Notes under the pieces: generated by a model
The model's database searches: none
What the model was told of the DNA's origin: nothing
Seen by the model: only the letters and a program-made list of their open reading frames with translations
Source of the DNA: Brachybacterium vulturis
Lineage (GTDB): Bacteria > Actinomycetota > Actinomycetes > Actinomycetales > Dermabacteraceae
Reading direction: 5' to 3'
Length of the DNA stretch: 64,000 bases
Assembly: GCF_002407185.1 (NCBI RefSeq)
Contig: NZ_CP023563.1
Location: forward strand, 372,001-436,000
Made by a program: the position numbers and the translations under genes
In this document: positions 1 to 8,843 of the stretch, in pieces
How the letters are laid out: every line of letters starts with the position of its first letter
Numbering within the stretch: the first letter of the stretch is position 1

Positions 1-1308
1 CTCGAGCAGGACCTCACCACTCTGCGCGAGGAGGCCGTCACGGCCGCTCCCTCCTCCGCGCCGAGCACCAGCGCCTCGGATCTCGCCGCAGACCTGGCTG
101 AGCAGGCCCGCACCGCGGCCGAGGCCCTCCCCGAGGCCTACTCGACCCTCGAGCAGGGCGCGCAGGATATCCACCGCCTGAACTCCGGTGCCCAGCGGGT
201 GTCCTCGGGGGCCTCCGAGCTCGCCGAGGCGAGCGGCACCGCGAGCGCGGGGGCGGGCGAGCTCGCCGACGGCGTCACCCGCTTCACGGACGGGGTGGGC
301 ACCGCCCGCGACGGCGCCGAGCAGCTGGCCGACGGCACCGGCCGGCTCGTGGACGGCTCCCAGCAGCTGGCCGAGGGGACCACGGAGGCCGGCGCCGGTG
401 CGCAGCAGCTCGCCGACGGGGCCGGGCGGCTCGAGGACGGCGCCACGCAGCTGGAGGACGGCGCGAGGCGGGCCGACGACGGCGCGCACGAGCTCGCCGA
501 GGGCGCGGTCGCACTCGATGACGGGGCGGGCGAGCTCGCCGACGGCTCCCAGGAGCTGCACGAGGGGCTCGCGGAGTCGCAGGACGAGGTGCCGGCCTAC
601 AGCGATGACGAGAGCGACGCGCTCTCGGAGACCGCCGCGGAGCCGGTGCAGATGAGCTTCGAGCGCGCCCATGATCTGGGCCGCTTCGGCGAGGGCCTGG
701 CCCCGCTGTTCCTCGCCATCAGCCTGTGGGTGGGCGGCATGGCGATCTTCCTGATGATGCCGCCGTTCTCCTCCCGTGCCGCCGCGGACGGCGCGGGACC
801 CGTGGGACTGCTGGCCGGCGGCCTGGCGCCCGCCCTGCTGCTGGGCCTGGTCCAGACCGCCATCGCGGTGGGCGCTCTGCACTGGCTGGTGGGCGTGACG
901 ATGGACGACCTGCCGCTGATGATGGGGCTCGCGGCCCTGACCTCGATGGTGTTCGTGGCGCTGAACCATGGCTTCGGGGCGCTGTTCGGGCCGGTCGGGA
1001 AGTTCGTGGCACTGGTGCTGATCGCCCTGCAGATCTCCGGTGCCGGGGGCACCTACCCGGTCGCGACCCTGCCGCGGTTCTTCCAGGTGATCCATCCGTA
1101 CCTGCCGATGACCCACGCCGTGGACGCTTTCCGCGGCGCGATCGGCGGGGGCTGGATCGACCCGTCCGGTGACCTGACCTGGCTGCTCGGCTGGCTCGTG
1201 CTCGGCCTCGCGCTCGGCCTGGCCGGCGCCGTGGCCCAGCACCGCCGCGCCCTGGCCGCCGGCCCCCTGGCCATCGGCCCCCTGGCGGGCGGCGCGGCCG
1301 CGGCCTGA
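1..1308 (+). CDS. YhgE/Pip family membrane protein, C-terminal part
   Basis: The frame is open from the first base, so the start lies outside the window; 435 residues are visible. The first ~200 residues are a regular series of short L-A-D-G / L-x-x-G repeats (for example QQLADGAGRLEDGATQLEDG), the long repeat stalk typical of YhgE/Pip and related ABC-2-like proteins. From about residue 230 to the end there are five or six hydrophobic segments, including LAPLFLAISLWVGGMAIFLM, matching the C-terminal ABC-2-like membrane domain. Family members (phage infection protein Pip, EsaA-like proteins) span the membrane with a large extracytoplasmic stalk and have been linked to phage adsorption and type VII secretion. 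No partner genes are visible, so the role here is unknown. Ends with TGA. Confidence 0.85.
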   Translation, partial: LEQDLTTLREEAVTAAPSSAPSTSASDLAADLAEQARTAAEALPEAYSTLEQGAQDIHRLNSGAQRVSSGASELAEASGTASAGAGELADGVTRFTDGVGTARDGAEQLADGTGRLVDGSQQLAEGTTEAGAGAQQLADGAGRLEDGATQLEDGARRADDGAHELAEGAVALDDGAGELADGSQELHEGLAESQDEVPAYSDDESDALSETAAEPVQMSFERAHDLGRFGEGLAPLFLAISLWVGGMAIFLMMPPFSSRAAADGAGPVGLLAGGLAPALLLGLVQTAIAVGALHWLVGVTMDDLPLMMGLAALTSMVFVALNHGFGALFGPVGKFVALVLIALQISGAGGTYPVATLPRFFQVIHPYLPMTHAVDAFRGAIGGGWIDPSGDLTWLLGWLVLGLALGLAGAVAQHRRALAAGPLAIGPLAGGAAAA

Positions 1309-1401
1309 CCCCGCCTGCGGCTCCCGCAGCCTGCCACCGCTCATACCTGGCCGCGCGGGGGCCTGCCGTCGCCGCACTTCTGGCCGCTCCTGCACGGGTG
1401 G

Positions 1402-1477
1402 TGGTCGGTGACCGGCGTCAGGGCGAGGAGTATGCCGATATCGCCGTACATGTCGCCCGGACGCCAGTACCCGACCA
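1402..1477 (-). repeat. 76-bp palindromic element, copy A (inverted relative to B and C)
   Basis: Bounded by TGGTCGG at one end and CCGACCA at the other. The reverse complement aligns without gaps over all 76 bp with the copies at 2612 and 12801. The whole unit is an imperfect palindrome centred exactly on GATATC, so it can form one long hairpin. The outer arm reads GACGCCAGTACCCGACCA on the plus strand. It lies upstream of the AbiEi/DUF559 gene, in inverted orientation to copy B. Confidence 0.85.
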
Positions 1478-1479
1478 GA

Positions 1480-1680
1480 GGCCTTCATCCCGCACCGGAG
1501 TCTGTGCCCGCGCCCGGGCCCGCACCTGTGCTCGTGCCTGGACCCGCGCCTGCACCAGCACCCGGGCCTGGACCTGCGCCTGCACCAGCACCAGCACCAG
1601 CACCGGGGTCACTGCACCGGGGTCCGGGTCTGTGCCCAGGCCCGGACCTGCACCGGTGCCCGGGCCCCGGATCCGAGCAT
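1480..1680. repeat. Imperfect tandem GCACC/CCTGG-rich minisatellite
   Basis: Runs of related short units such as GCACCAGCACC and CCTGGACCTGCGCC repeat imperfectly through about 200 bp between the palindromic element and the next gene. It looks like slippage-expanded non-coding DNA; a structural role cannot be judged. Confidence 0.55.
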
Positions 1681-1765
1681 ATGGACCTCTCCTCCCCAGC
1701 CCTGCGTCGTCCACAGGGAGGATCCAGCGCCCCCGTCCCCGCCGCGGGTCACCTGTACTGCTCTG

Positions 1766-2611
1766 ATGAAGATTCCCGGAATCGCGCACCGTTCGGAGCT
1801 CGCCGGGCTCGGCATCACCGATGCCGCTCGTCGACGCCTCCTCCGCCAGGGCCGGATCACGCGCGTCGGCGCCTGGTATGTCACCGGTGATCCCCCGGAG
1901 GAGGTCGTGCTGCTGCTGCGACGAGGGGTGCGGCCCAGCTGCGTGACCGCGGCGAAGCATCACGGCCTCTGGGTGCCGCTGCACACGGGCCGCCACGTGT
2001 ACCGGCCCCGCGGCCTCCGGTTCGTGGAGCACAGCCAGGATCCTGTGGAACACGGCCAGGACCTCGTGGAACACGGCTCGGAGCTGAGGAGCTGGCCGGA
2101 CCAGGATCCGGTCGCCGAGCTGGCGCTGACCCTCGAGCATGCCGTGCGATGCCTGTCCGTCCCGGATGCCGCGATCCTCCTCGAGTCCGCGCTGAACCGG
2201 CGGAGGATCTCGCTGCACGGGGTGCAACGGGTTCTCGCCGCACTTCCCGCCGCGCATCGCGCGCAGCTCAACCGGGTCACCCCGCTCGCCGAGTCGGGAA
2301 CCGAGACCGCGGTGAGATGGTGGCTGGAGTCGCTGCACGTACCGGTCGCTCCCCAGGTGCAGATCCCCGGGGTGGGCCGGGTCGACCTGCAGCTCGGGGC
2401 GAGCTGGATCATCGAATGCGACAGCGTGCGCTTTCATGACAATCCCGAGCAGTACCACCGGGACCGCGCCCGTGACCTGCTCCTCCAGGCTCGACGCTAC
2501 ATGGTCACCCGGCTCACCTGGGAGCAGGTCTTCCTCGACTGGGAGGAGACGAAGTCCCAGCTCCTGACGATTCTCCGCCGCCGCGACCACCGCCGCCCGA
2601 TCGCAGGATGA
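1766..2611 (+). CDS. AbiEi-like N-terminal / DUF559 (Vsr-fold) C-terminal protein
   Basis: 281 residues, ATG start. The first ~60 residues resemble the winged-helix AbiEi antitoxin-type domain (ITDAARRRLLRQGRITRVG then WYVTG). Residues ~185-275 resemble DUF559/Vsr-like PD-(D/E)xK nucleases: an acidic residue in SGTETAVRWWLE, a VD pair in GRVDLQLG, then IIECDS followed by a His/Arg-rich helix and a hydrophobic strand ending TWEQVF. This two-domain protein is common in actinobacteria; no biochemical function is established for it to my knowledge, and no AbiEii toxin gene is adjacent. Residues ~87-107 are three tandem heptads (VEHSQDP, VEHGQDL, VEHGSEL). Inverted copies of a 76-bp palindromic element bracket the gene, copy B starting at the base after the stop codon, which suggests a transferable unit. 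Confidence 0.75.
   Translation: MKIPGIAHRSELAGLGITDAARRRLLRQGRITRVGAWYVTGDPPEEVVLLLRRGVRPSCVTAAKHHGLWVPLHTGRHVYRPRGLRFVEHSQDPVEHGQDLVEHGSELRSWPDQDPVAELALTLEHAVRCLSVPDAAILLESALNRRRISLHGVQRVLAALPAAHRAQLNRVTPLAESGTETAVRWWLESLHVPVAPQVQIPGVGRVDLQLGASWIIECDSVRFHDNPEQYHRDRARDLLLQARRYMVTRLTWEQVFLDWEETKSQLLTILRRRDHRRPIAG
2024..2086 (+). repeat. Three 21-bp in-frame repeats inside the AbiEi/DUF559 gene
   Basis: Three consecutive 21-bp units starting GTGGAGCAC or GTGGAACAC encode VEH-x-x-x-x heptads between the predicted N- and C-terminal domains. The repeat keeps frame and probably lengthens a linker. Confidence 0.8.
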
Positions 2612-2687
2612 TGGTCGCGGGCTGGCCCAGGCGCGACATGTACGGCCATATCGGCATACCCATCGCCGTGACGCCAGTACCCGACCA
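2612..2687 (+). repeat. 76-bp palindromic element, copy B
   Basis: Begins at the base directly after the TGA of the AbiEi/DUF559 gene and ends GTGACGCCAGTACCCGACCA. It has the same length and register as copies A and C; its left arm is the most diverged and the central GATATC is CATATC. It lies in the convergent gap before the UDP-sugar dehydrogenase gene and could fold as a hairpin, so it may act as a transcription stop there. Confidence 0.85.
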
Positions 2688-2809
2688 CCACCACGCCGGG
2701 CCGGCGGGCAGGGAGCCCGCGGGCATGTCGCGATGAAGGGGTATGGGCCCACGGGCATGCGGCAGCGAGGGGGCGCGAGCCCTGGGAGCGGCTGTGCCGC
2801 CCCCGGGGC

Positions 2810-4300
2810 TCAGACCAGTGCGGGCACCGGCTCCACGTGGCGAGCATCCTCCGAGCGGGTCCCGGGCTCGCCGGTCCCGGGCTCGTCGGTCCCGGGCTGA
2901 CGAGCCTCGGGCTCGCCGGTCTCGGGCCGGTCGGTCGCTCCCGGGCGGGGCGCCGGCAGCGCGTCGGCGCGGCCGAGGGAGCGCAGCGTCCAGCCCGCGG
3001 CCCGCCATTGCTGCGGGTCCAGCACGTTGCGGCCGTCGATCATGCGCGGGGCCGTGACCAGGGCACCGGCGCGGGCGGGGTCGAGCTCGCGGTACTGGCT
3101 CCACTCGGTGAGCAGCACGGTCAGCTCCGCGCCCTGCAGCGCGGTGTCGAGATCGGGCTCGAGCTCGGCTAGTCCGTCCATGCGGGGCCGGGCGTTCTCG
3201 AGGCCCTCGGGATCGGTGACGGTGACCTCGGCGCCGGCGGCGCGCAGTCGCGTGGCCACATCGAGGGCCGGGGAGTCGCGCACGTCGTCGCTGTCGGGCT
3301 TGAAGGCCGCACCGAGCACGGTGACCCGGCGGCCGTGCAGGTCACCGAGCAGCTCGCGGGCCAGCTCGACCACCCGCCCACGGCGGCGGTCGTTGATCGC
3401 GTCGACCTCCCGCAGGAAGCCGAGCGCCTCCCCCACGCCGTGCTCCTCGGCGCTGGCGATGAAGGCGCGGAGGTCCTTGGGCAGGCAGCCGCCGCCGAAG
3501 CCGACGCCGGCGCGCAGGAACTTCGCCCCGATGCGGTCGTCCATGCCGACCGCGCGGGCCACATCGGTGACATCCGCCCCGGTGACCTCGCACATCTCGG
3601 AGACCGCGTTGATGAAGGAGATCTTCGTGGCGAGGAAGGCGTTGGCGGAGGTCTTGACCAGCTCGGCCGCCTCGTACCCCATCACCAGGCGCGGCGGCTG
3701 GTTCTCGAGGATCCGGGCGTAGACGCCGTCGAGCATTGCGATCGCCTGCTCGGCGGCGGCGTCCTCGCGATCGTGCACGCCGTAGACCAGCCGGTCCGGG
3801 TCCAGGGTGTCCTGGACCGCGAATCCCTCCCGGAGGAACTCGGGGTTCCACACCAGCTGCACGCCCTCGAGGTGCGCGAGCCGTTCGCCGAGCAGGCGGG
3901 CGGTGCCGGCCGGGACCGTGGACTTGCCGACCACCAGGGTCGGGGCGCCGCTCCGGGACGGCAGCACCTCGGCGAGCGCGTCGACCGCGGTCTCGAGGTG
4001 GCTGAGGTCGGCGCCGAAGCCGTCAGCCCGCTGCGGGGTGCCGAGTCCGAGGAAGTGCACCTCGGCGCCGGCGAGGTCGGCGTAGTCGGTGGTGAAGCGC
4101 AGCCGACCGGTGGCCAGTCCCCGGGCCAGGATGTCCGCGAAGCCGGGTTCGTGGAAGGGCGGGATCCCGGCCTGGAGCGCGGCGACGCGCTCGGCGTCGA
4201 TGTCCAGGCCGATGACCTCGTGGCCCAGCTCCGCCATGGAGGCGGCATGGACTGCGCCGAGGTATCCGACACCGATCACGGAGAGAGTGGTGGTGGTCAT
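2810..4300 (-). CDS. UDP-glucose/nucleotide-sugar 6-dehydrogenase
   Basis: 496 residues. Oxidises a UDP-hexose (usually UDP-glucose to UDP-glucuronate) with NAD+ in the cytoplasm. The N-terminal Rossmann motif VIGVGYLG is at residues ~8-15, the middle-domain Lys/Asn region reads ELVKTSANAFLATKISFINA, and the catalytic Cys is in GFGGGCLPKD near residue 272, followed by the C-terminal UDP-binding domain with AFKPDSDDVRDSPA. The ATG is preceded by AAAGGAAG and overlaps the upstream kinase stop (ATGA), so it is the last gene of the six-gene glycan operon. The last ~45 residues are a low-complexity Pro/Glu/Thr/Gly tail (EPGT-type units) beyond the usual family end. Substrate specificity between UDP-Glc and UDP-ManNAc is not resolved here. 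Confidence 0.93.
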   Translation of the reverse strand: MTTTTLSVIGVGYLGAVHAASMAELGHEVIGLDIDAERVAALQAGIPPFHEPGFADILARGLATGRLRFTTDYADLAGAEVHFLGLGTPQRADGFGADLSHLETAVDALAEVLPSRSGAPTLVVGKSTVPAGTARLLGERLAHLEGVQLVWNPEFLREGFAVQDTLDPDRLVYGVHDREDAAAEQAIAMLDGVYARILENQPPRLVMGYEAAELVKTSANAFLATKISFINAVSEMCEVTGADVTDVARAVGMDDRIGAKFLRAGVGFGGGCLPKDLRAFIASAEEHGVGEALGFLREVDAINDRRRGRVVELARELLGDLHGRRVTVLGAAFKPDSDDVRDSPALDVATRLRAAGAEVTVTDPEGLENARPRMDGLAELEPDLDTALQGAELTVLLTEWSQYRELDPARAGALVTAPRMIDGRNVLDPQQWRAAGWTLRSLGRADALPAPRPGATDRPETGEPEARQPGTDEPGTGEPGTRSEDARHVEPVPALV

Positions 4301-6807
4301 CGCGACATCTTCCTTTCGAGGTGGGTGGCGGTGCCGCCCAGCGAGGGGGATTCGTCCGCCGCAGCGGAGAGGTGGTGGGGGTCGAGGGTGGCGGCGAGGG
4401 TCCGGGCCAGGTCGCGCCACTGCGGGCGGAAGGCGTAGACACAGGCGAGGCGGGCGATGGTGCCGGATTCGTAGGCGGCGAGCGTCTCGGGACCGATACC
4501 GCTGTGCAGGGCCGCCCGGTCGATCTCCTCGCGCACCACCTCGGCCTGGTCCGGGGACCACAGGCCCTGCAGCTCGCGCCAGAGGGCGTGGGCGCGCAGG
4601 TTCCCGACGTCCAGGGCGGGGTCGCCGAGGGCGGCGGTGTCGACGTCCAGCAGTGCAGGAGGCTCTCCCGGCCGCCACAGGATCTGCTTGTCGTGCAGGT
4701 CGCGGTGGATGAGCGCGGGCCGCTCGACGCCGTCGACGCGGGCGAGCTCGCGGCGGGCCGCGGCGACGGCCCGGCCGCGGGCCCGCGCACCGGCGGGATC
4801 CACGGCGTCGGCCCGCTCGCACCAGGCGGTCAGCACCGCGGCCTCGGCCTCGGGCCCGTGCACCGTCTCGTGCCCCGGAGCCGCGGCATGCCCGTCGGCG
4901 GCCCCCTCGCCCATTCCCTCGAGGCGGCGGCGGGAGGCGCGGACCGCAGCGGACCAGGCCTCCAGGGTGTCGCGCCAGGCACGGCGCCAGCTGCCGTCGG
5001 CGACGGGCAGCCCCTCGTGCAGCAGGTGGCCGGGCAGCTCGGCGAAGGTGACGGTGTCGTCGTCGGCGGCGAGCACCCGCGCGGTGCGGAAGGGTCCGGT
5101 GAAGTCCTCGGCCCGGGCGATGGCCTCCAGCAGCCGTGCGGCACGACCGGGCCGGACGATCTTCACGTACCGCACCGCGTCCCCCTCCTCGCCATGGCGC
5201 ACCACGGCCCGCTTCCCGGGGCGGTGGGAGACGACGACGGCGCCGGGATGCGCGGCGAGCACCCGGGCCAGGCCCGGCAGGCGGGGATCGCTGCCCGCCT
5301 CGTACACGGTGATCCGACCGGTGGCGGCCTCCAGACGGGCCCCGCGCAGCGGCCCGCTCTCGCCGTCCGCGTGCTCCTCCACGAGCTCCAGCGGCAGGCC
5401 CCGGCCGTCGTCCGCCCAGGCGCGGCGCACCGTCAGGACGGCACCGTCGTGCTCGACCCGGGCAGGGACCAGCGGGGCCCGGCCCGCCTCGCGGGGGGTA
5501 GGGGCGGGCGCGTCGGCGGTGCGGTCCGGGGCCGGCAGCGGCAGGCGCTCGGGACGCTCCAGCACCGCCTCGGCGAGCGCGAGCCGACGCTCGACGGCGG
5601 GCAGCCAGTCCGCGCCGTATCGCCGCAGGGGGTCCAGGGCGGCGGCGAGCAGGGCGCGCGCGGTCCAGGCCGCGAGCTCCTCCGCGGCGGGCAGGGCGCG
5701 GCGGCGGGCGTATCCGCCGAGGAAGGCGGCGGCCTGCTCCTCGACCCCGGCGAGCAGGCAGGAGGCGAGCCAGGAGCCGAGGTCGACACCGGCCGGGCCG
5801 AGGCCCGAGCGGTCCAGGTCCACGACCCGCAGCGGAAGGCGGCCCTGTCCGGGCACTGCGGTCTCGTCGACGGACAGCAGCACCTGATCGGGCGAGAGAT
5901 CGCCATGGATCAGCACCTGCGGGCCGTCGGTCGGCAGCACGGAGCGCAGGCGGGCGACGAGGTGCTCGATCTGCTGCGCCCGGTGCGGCAGCAGGTCGGC
6001 GACGTCCGCGCTGGTCGCGGGGATCGGGCTGCCGATGCGGGCCGCGGGCAGGGGCCGCCCGGAGACGTCGGCCGCGTGGAGGCGGGCGATGATCCCGCCG
6101 AGCCGGGTGGCCGCGGGCATGGACAGCGGGTGGGGGGCGAGGGCGGCGAGGTCCCCGTGGCCCCAGCGCTCGCCGACGAGCACGGTGGAGCGGCCGCGCC
6201 AGCGGCGCTGCTCGAGGGTGGGCAGGCCCAGCTCGCGCCAGTGGCCGACGACCTGCAGCAGTCCGTCCAGCGGGCGGGAGGCCACGCGGAGCACCTCGCC
6301 GGTGCCGGGCAGCAGGAGCACCGCGTGGCGGCCGGGGTTGTAGCTCAGCACCCGCGGGGCCGTGCCGCTCTTCTGGCGGCGGAGCACGCGCTCGATCTCG
6401 CCGCCCAGCCGGGGGTCGCTGTCGATCCCGCCGCTGAGCAGGAACGGGCCGTTCCCGTCAGCGGGCTCCGCGGCCTGCTCAGCAGGATGCTCGAGCACCT
6501 CGACACGGTGATGGGCGGCGCGGGAGAGGAGGTTGTGGCGCTTGTCGGCGGAGGCGAGCAGCTGCACCCAGCCGACGTCCTCTAGCGGCCGGCCGGGCGT
6601 CTCCTCGGCGGATCCTGCGGCGCGGTGAGCGACCAGCACCGAGGCGCCCGGCTTGATCCGCACCCGGTCCGGGGTGACCTCCCGGCCCAGCAGCGCCGAG
6701 AGCCGGGCGGGATCCAGCACCTGCTCGGCGCCGGGGAGGCGGGCATGGTCCACCAGCAGCCCCAGCGGGGAGCCGAGGGGGTGCACGGACGGCACGGTCG
6801 CGGTCAT
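4297..6807 (-). CDS. Double aminoglycoside-phosphotransferase-fold kinase
   Basis: 836 residues with two APH/choline-kinase-like domains in one chain. Domain 1 (~60-400) has the catalytic loop LIHGDLSPDQ near residue 300 and the metal-binding VVDLDRSGLGPAGVDLG near 327. Domain 2 (~480-830) has LIHRDLHDKQ near 700 and LLDVDTAALGDPALDVGN near 722. Both carry the HGD/HRD aspartate and a later metal-binding Asp, so both look catalytically competent. APH-fold enzymes phosphorylate small hydroxylated molecules, including sugars, choline and antibiotics. Flanked by glycosyltransferases, an exporter and a UDP-sugar dehydrogenase with ATGA overlaps on both sides, it probably phosphorylates a sugar or lipid-linked intermediate; this is inference. 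The first ATG of the open frame is further upstream, but MTATVPS follows a good GGAGG-like site and overlaps the preceding stop, so I chose it. Confidence 0.8.
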   Translation of the reverse strand: MTATVPSVHPLGSPLGLLVDHARLPGAEQVLDPARLSALLGREVTPDRVRIKPGASVLVAHRAAGSAEETPGRPLEDVGWVQLLASADKRHNLLSRAAHHRVEVLEHPAEQAAEPADGNGPFLLSGGIDSDPRLGGEIERVLRRQKSGTAPRVLSYNPGRHAVLLLPGTGEVLRVASRPLDGLLQVVGHWRELGLPTLEQRRWRGRSTVLVGERWGHGDLAALAPHPLSMPAATRLGGIIARLHAADVSGRPLPAARIGSPIPATSADVADLLPHRAQQIEHLVARLRSVLPTDGPQVLIHGDLSPDQVLLSVDETAVPGQGRLPLRVVDLDRSGLGPAGVDLGSWLASCLLAGVEEQAAAFLGGYARRRALPAAEELAAWTARALLAAALDPLRRYGADWLPAVERRLALAEAVLERPERLPLPAPDRTADAPAPTPREAGRAPLVPARVEHDGAVLTVRRAWADDGRGLPLELVEEHADGESGPLRGARLEAATGRITVYEAGSDPRLPGLARVLAAHPGAVVVSHRPGKRAVVRHGEEGDAVRYVKIVRPGRAARLLEAIARAEDFTGPFRTARVLAADDDTVTFAELPGHLLHEGLPVADGSWRRAWRDTLEAWSAAVRASRRRLEGMGEGAADGHAAAPGHETVHGPEAEAAVLTAWCERADAVDPAGARARGRAVAAARRELARVDGVERPALIHRDLHDKQILWRPGEPPALLDVDTAALGDPALDVGNLRAHALWRELQGLWSPDQAEVVREEIDRAALHSGIGPETLAAYESGTIARLACVYAFRPQWRDLARTLAATLDPHHLSAAADESPSLGGTATHLERKMSR

Positions 6808-8843
6808 CGGAGAGCCTCCTGGGAGGTCGGGGCGGACGGCACGGGGGTGGTGGGCGCCGAGGGTGCCGACGAGGCGGTGGGCGCTGACGAGACGGGCGAC
6901 GGGGTGATGGGCGATGCCGGCCCCGTGTCCTCCTCGTCGCTGCGCTGCTCGATCATCCAGCGCGAGTAGCGCGAGTCCGGGTCGGCGGCGAGCTGGGCGG
7001 GGGGGCCGTCCTCGAGGATCCGGCCCTCCTCCAGCCACAGCACCCGGTCGAGCCCGGCCACGGTGGTGGCGTCATGGGTGATCGAGATGGTGGTGCGGGA
7101 GCGGGCCAGCTCCCGCAGCGACTCGTTGACCTGGGCCTTCGCGGCCGGGTCGAGGCCCGTGGTGGCCTCGTCGAGCACGACCACGGGTGCGCGGCGGATC
7201 ATCGCACGGGCGATCGCGATGCGCTGGCGCTGCCCTCCGGAGAGGGTGTCGCCGCGGTTGCCGAGGACGGTGTCGTACCCCTCGGGCAGTCCCATGATGA
7301 AGTCATGGGCGCCGGCGCGGCGCGCGGCCTCCTCGATCTCGGCGATGCTCGCATCCCCCCTGCCGAAGCGGATGTTCTCGCGCACCGACTCGGTGAACAG
7401 CACCGACTCCTGCGGGAGGATCGCGACATGGCGGCGCAGCTCCGCCAGGCTCACCGACCGGGTGTCGTAGCCGCCCACGCGGATCCGGCCCTGCTGCGGC
7501 TCGTTCAGGCGCAGCAGGTAGGAGACCAGGGTGGACTTCCCACCCCCGGAGGGGCCGAGGATCCCGACGTGCTGACCGGCGGGGATGTGCAGCGACAGGT
7601 CCTCGAACAGCGGGCGGCCGTGACCGTCCGGTGAGGTGATCGAGGAGAACTCGACGGTGCCGCGCACGTGCCGCATCTGCACCGGGATCGGGGGATCGAC
7701 GATCTCGATCTCCTCGTCCAGGAGGTCGGCGATGCGCTCCCCGGAGGCGGAGGCGCGGGCGATGCGACCGGTGTACTTGGCCATGTCCCGCAGCGGCTTC
7801 ATGGCGATCTTCAGGTAGGTCAGGAACAGCACCATGTCGCCGGGGCTCATCGCGCCGCGCAGCACCTGCAGGCTGCCCACCACCAGCACCGCGCCCTGGG
7901 AGATGCCCACCAGCACGTCGGTCGTGCGCTCGAGTCCGGCGGCCAGCTTCTTGGCCCGGATCCCGGCCTTCATGGCCTTCTCGTTGCCGCCGGCGAACTC
8001 GTGGGCGACGGTCTGCTCCAGGCCATAGGACTGGACCACCCGGATCGCGCCGAGCGCTTCAGCGGCGGCGCCGACCAGGGAGCCCTCCCCCTTGCGGGTG
8101 CCGCGGGAGGCATGGACGATCTTCGGGGAGGAGCGGCGCGAGAGCAGCAGGTAGGCCAGGCCCGTGAGGAGCACGATGCCGGACAGGAACGGATCCAGGA
8201 GCACCATCACCACCAGCAGCACCGCCAGGGTGAAGATGTTCCCGATCAACGGCAGACCGGCGGTGACCGCGACGTCCTGGAGCCGGCCCACGTCCCCCAC
8301 CAGGCGCTGGGAGGTGTCGCCGATGGAGGCGCGGGAGTGGTAGCGCAGGGACAGCGCCTGGACGTGGTCGAAGACGCGGGTGCGCAGCTCGGTGGCGATC
8401 CGCGCACCGACCTTCGCGAAGGACACGGTGGCCAGGTAGTTCGAGGCGGCACGGCCGCCGATGATGATGGCGAGCCCGAGGGCGGCCGCGATCACGGTCT
8501 GCTCGATGTTCAGCCCGAACGGTGAGGCGTCCGAGGGCAGGTCCGCGCCGAGCGCCGAGGTCACAGCGTCGACCGCGTACTTCAGCGGCCAGGGCTCGAG
8601 CACCCGGAAGGCGACATCGAGCAGCAGCCCGATCATGCCCACCAGGCACAGCAGCAGATGGCGCGGCAGGTGCGGGCGGATGATGCGCAGGGTGCGGCGC
8701 AGTGCCGACGGGTCCAGCCGTTCCTTCCTCGGCACCGCCGAGCGACCCGGAAGGAGGCGTCGACGGGGCTGCTGGGCTCCCTCCGCGCCGGTCCCGCGCT
8801 CGGCTCTGCGGGTCCGTCGCCGGCGGAGGATGTTCGTGACCAT
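6804..8843 (-). CDS. ABC exporter, fused membrane and ATPase domains
   Basis: 679 residues. An N-terminal basic tail is followed by a six-helix type IV exporter membrane domain (~60-350) and a nucleotide-binding domain with Walker A GPSGGGKST (~433), signature LSGGQRQR (~533), Walker B VVVLDEATTGLDP (~553) and the switch His in SITHD. This half-transporter class works as a dimer and exports lipids, glycolipids or drugs. It overlaps its neighbours (TGATG with the upstream glycosyltransferase, ATGA with the kinase), so a role in exporting the glycan or glycolipid built by the operon is the natural reading. The C-terminus continues ~45 residues past the ATPase domain in a Pro/Ala/Ser-rich tail. 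Confidence 0.9.
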   Translation of the reverse strand: MVTNILRRRRTRRAERGTGAEGAQQPRRRLLPGRSAVPRKERLDPSALRRTLRIIRPHLPRHLLLCLVGMIGLLLDVAFRVLEPWPLKYAVDAVTSALGADLPSDASPFGLNIEQTVIAAALGLAIIIGGRAASNYLATVSFAKVGARIATELRTRVFDHVQALSLRYHSRASIGDTSQRLVGDVGRLQDVAVTAGLPLIGNIFTLAVLLVVMVLLDPFLSGIVLLTGLAYLLLSRRSSPKIVHASRGTRKGEGSLVGAAAEALGAIRVVQSYGLEQTVAHEFAGGNEKAMKAGIRAKKLAAGLERTTDVLVGISQGAVLVVGSLQVLRGAMSPGDMVLFLTYLKIAMKPLRDMAKYTGRIARASASGERIADLLDEEIEIVDPPIPVQMRHVRGTVEFSSITSPDGHGRPLFEDLSLHIPAGQHVGILGPSGGGKSTLVSYLLRLNEPQQGRIRVGGYDTRSVSLAELRRHVAILPQESVLFTESVRENIRFGRGDASIAEIEEAARRAGAHDFIMGLPEGYDTVLGNRGDTLSGGQRQRIAIARAMIRRAPVVVLDEATTGLDPAAKAQVNESLRELARSRTTISITHDATTVAGLDRVLWLEEGRILEDGPPAQLAADPDSRYSRWMIEQRSDEEDTGPASPITPSPVSSAPTASSAPSAPTTPVPSAPTSQEALR

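Larger units (their letters stand above)
1309..1765. other. Non-coding gap with palindromic element and proline-type low-complexity tract
   Basis: No convincing gene lies between the Pip stop and the AbiEi/DUF559 gene. The gap holds the 76-bp palindromic element at 1402-1477 and a repeat tract at 1480-1680. Open frames through the tract translate only into Pro/Ala or Thr/Arg runs and I do not accept them as genes. Confidence 0.6.

Noticed and set aside
1402-1477. tRNA-like reading of the 76-bp element, because of its length and CCA-like end
   Set aside because: The unit is a single long palindrome ending CGACCA because it starts TGGTCG; there is no cloverleaf, anticodon arm or TTCRA loop.
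1418-2758. Long minus-strand open frame of 446 codons opposite the AbiEi/DUF559 gene
   Set aside because: It crosses both palindromic elements and the repeat tract, translates into low-complexity residues, and the plus-strand gene has clear domain motifs.
4321-6585. Plus-strand 754-codon open frame opposite the double kinase
   Set aside because: It is a GC-rich shadow frame with Gly/Ala/Gln-rich composition; the minus strand has recognisable kinase motifs.
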